From contig DXYG01000108.1 of assembly GCA_019415925.1 (NCBI GenBank), positions 1 to 5,903 on the forward strand: a stretch of 5,903 nucleotides of DNA, read 5' to 3'. The DNA comes from Clostridiales bacterium. GTDB lineage: Bacteria; Bacillota; Clostridia; Oscillospirales; Acutalibacteraceae. The translations under genes and the position numbers were made by a program. The notes below the pieces were generated by a model. That model had not been told where the DNA came from. It saw only the letters and a program-made list of their open reading frames with translations, and did no database searches. Positions 5,558 to 5,903 of the stretch are shown in pieces (position 1 is the first letter of the stretch; each line of letters starts with the position of its first letter).

Positions 5558-5649
5558 CTCATCTTTCGGTAAAACCGCAGGATTTAGCACCTTGCAATTG
5601 CAGGTTGCCGGACGTCAAAGGGCCTGTCCCCTCAGTCACTCTTGATAAG
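5558..5649 (-). promoter_or_regulatory. SAM-I (S-box) riboswitch aptamer controlling metK
   Basis: The minus strand carries the S-box core in order: CTTATCAAGAG, then GAGGGGACAGGCCC, GACGTCCGGCAACC, a short P3 arm (ACC-TGC-AATT-GCA-A-GGT), GGTGCTAAATCC, a small P4 (CGGT-TTT-ACCG), and the closing GATGAG. P1 forms between CTTATC (5644-5649) and GATGAG (5558-5563) with one G-U wobble. SAM binding should stabilise P1/P4, keep ACCGAAAG from acting as antiterminator, and allow the downstream hairpin to stop transcription. When SAM is low, metK is read through. Assignment to the SAM-I class rests on known consensus; ligand response is inferred. Confidence 0.95.
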
Positions 5650-5671
5650 ATTATATTCAGTTTATATATTC

Positions 5672-5700
5672 ATTATATATCAGCTTTTGCAAAATTACAA
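5672..5700 (-). promoter_or_regulatory. Sigma-A-type promoter of the metK leader
   Basis: On the minus strand TTGTAA (5695-5700) and a perfect TATAAT (5672-5677) are separated by 17 bp. The start should fall near 5665, about 16 nt before the first strand of aptamer helix P1. This places the whole riboswitch in the transcript. Confidence 0.8.
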
Positions 5701-5903
5701 TACGCAAATATATGTAAATATATATTTTGTAGAATGTTTGTGTTATTACGTGTTTTAAGCCGAATTATTTATAAATAATTACTATTATTACATAAAATCA
5801 TATGGTTATCCCGGTTAGTAAGCTAAACGATAATTTAGCGGTGAGTTGACTCGCAAAAAAAATTAAAAATTTCGGTCAAGCCTTTTTTAAAGGCTTGCGG
5901 GTG
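5701..5903. other. Right-edge non-coding stretch with palindromes and hairpins
   Basis: No credible gene is seen in either direction. The left part is very AT-rich and includes a perfect 18-bp palindrome, AATTATTTATAAATAATT (5763-5780). Further right are a 6-bp hairpin GCTAAA/TTTAGC (5822-5839), the symmetric GAGTTGACTC, an A-rich run, and a 9-bp hairpin CAAGCCTTT/AAAGGCTTG (5877-5897) that ends 6 bases before the window edge. The last hairpin lacks a following T-tract on the plus strand, so it is not a convincing terminator in that direction. It may be the start of an intergenic repeat that continues beyond the window, which cannot be judged from here. Confidence 0.4.

Noticed and set aside
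5551..5778. 75-codon plus-strand open frame across the riboswitch
   Set aside because: It lies antisense to the SAM-I aptamer and the metK promoter, has no ribosome-binding site, and its sequence is fully explained by the RNA element.

Overview
The window looks like a chromosomal segment of a low-GC, Gram-positive Clostridia-type bacterium, possibly a gut Oscillospiraceae/Ruminococcaceae relative; this placement is an inference. The support is AT-rich intergenic DNA, sigma-A-type promoters (TTGACA/TATAAT with 16-17 bp spacing), Shine-Dalgarno starts, a SAM-I riboswitch in front of metK, a CCA-encoding tRNA gene, and the protein families present. Most of the content is housekeeping or ordinary accessory genes.

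Layout: (1) hpt (90-644, +), a purine-salvage phosphoribosyltransferase with its own extended -10 promoter, followed 58 bp later by a small predicted lipoprotein of unknown function (703-1122, +). (2) A short-chain dehydrogenase/reductase (1289-2092, +) with a strong promoter and a clean intrinsic terminator. (3) A 433-bp non-coding tandem array (2151-2583) that runs into the 3' end of a tRNA-Arg(CCU) gene (2570-2646, -). It reads A-B-A-B-A: a 72-73 bp hairpin module (A) occurs three times, separated by two identical 108-bp modules (B), with an exact 180-bp period. Each A carries the last 14 bases of the tRNA-end sequence and an inverted copy of part of the tRNA T-arm/acceptor. (4) Divergent from the tRNA, a membrane-anchored helix-turn-helix protein (2793-4238, +). 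(5) Convergent with it, metK (4308-5489, -), under a SAM-I riboswitch, attenuator hairpin and promoter (5527-5700, -). (6) A right-edge non-coding stretch with palindromes and hairpins.

The genes do not form one pathway. metK and its riboswitch are a self-contained feedback unit: SAM made by MetK should terminate metK transcription. hpt is purine salvage. The SDR, the lipoprotein and the HTH membrane protein have unknown substrates or targets.

I see no CRISPR array, transposase, integrase, toxin-antitoxin pair or recognisable defence system. The least explained structure is the tRNA-associated tandem array. It could be a bidirectional terminator block, a small non-autonomous element that targets tRNA 3' ends, or a structured RNA locus, and the sequence alone does not decide between them.
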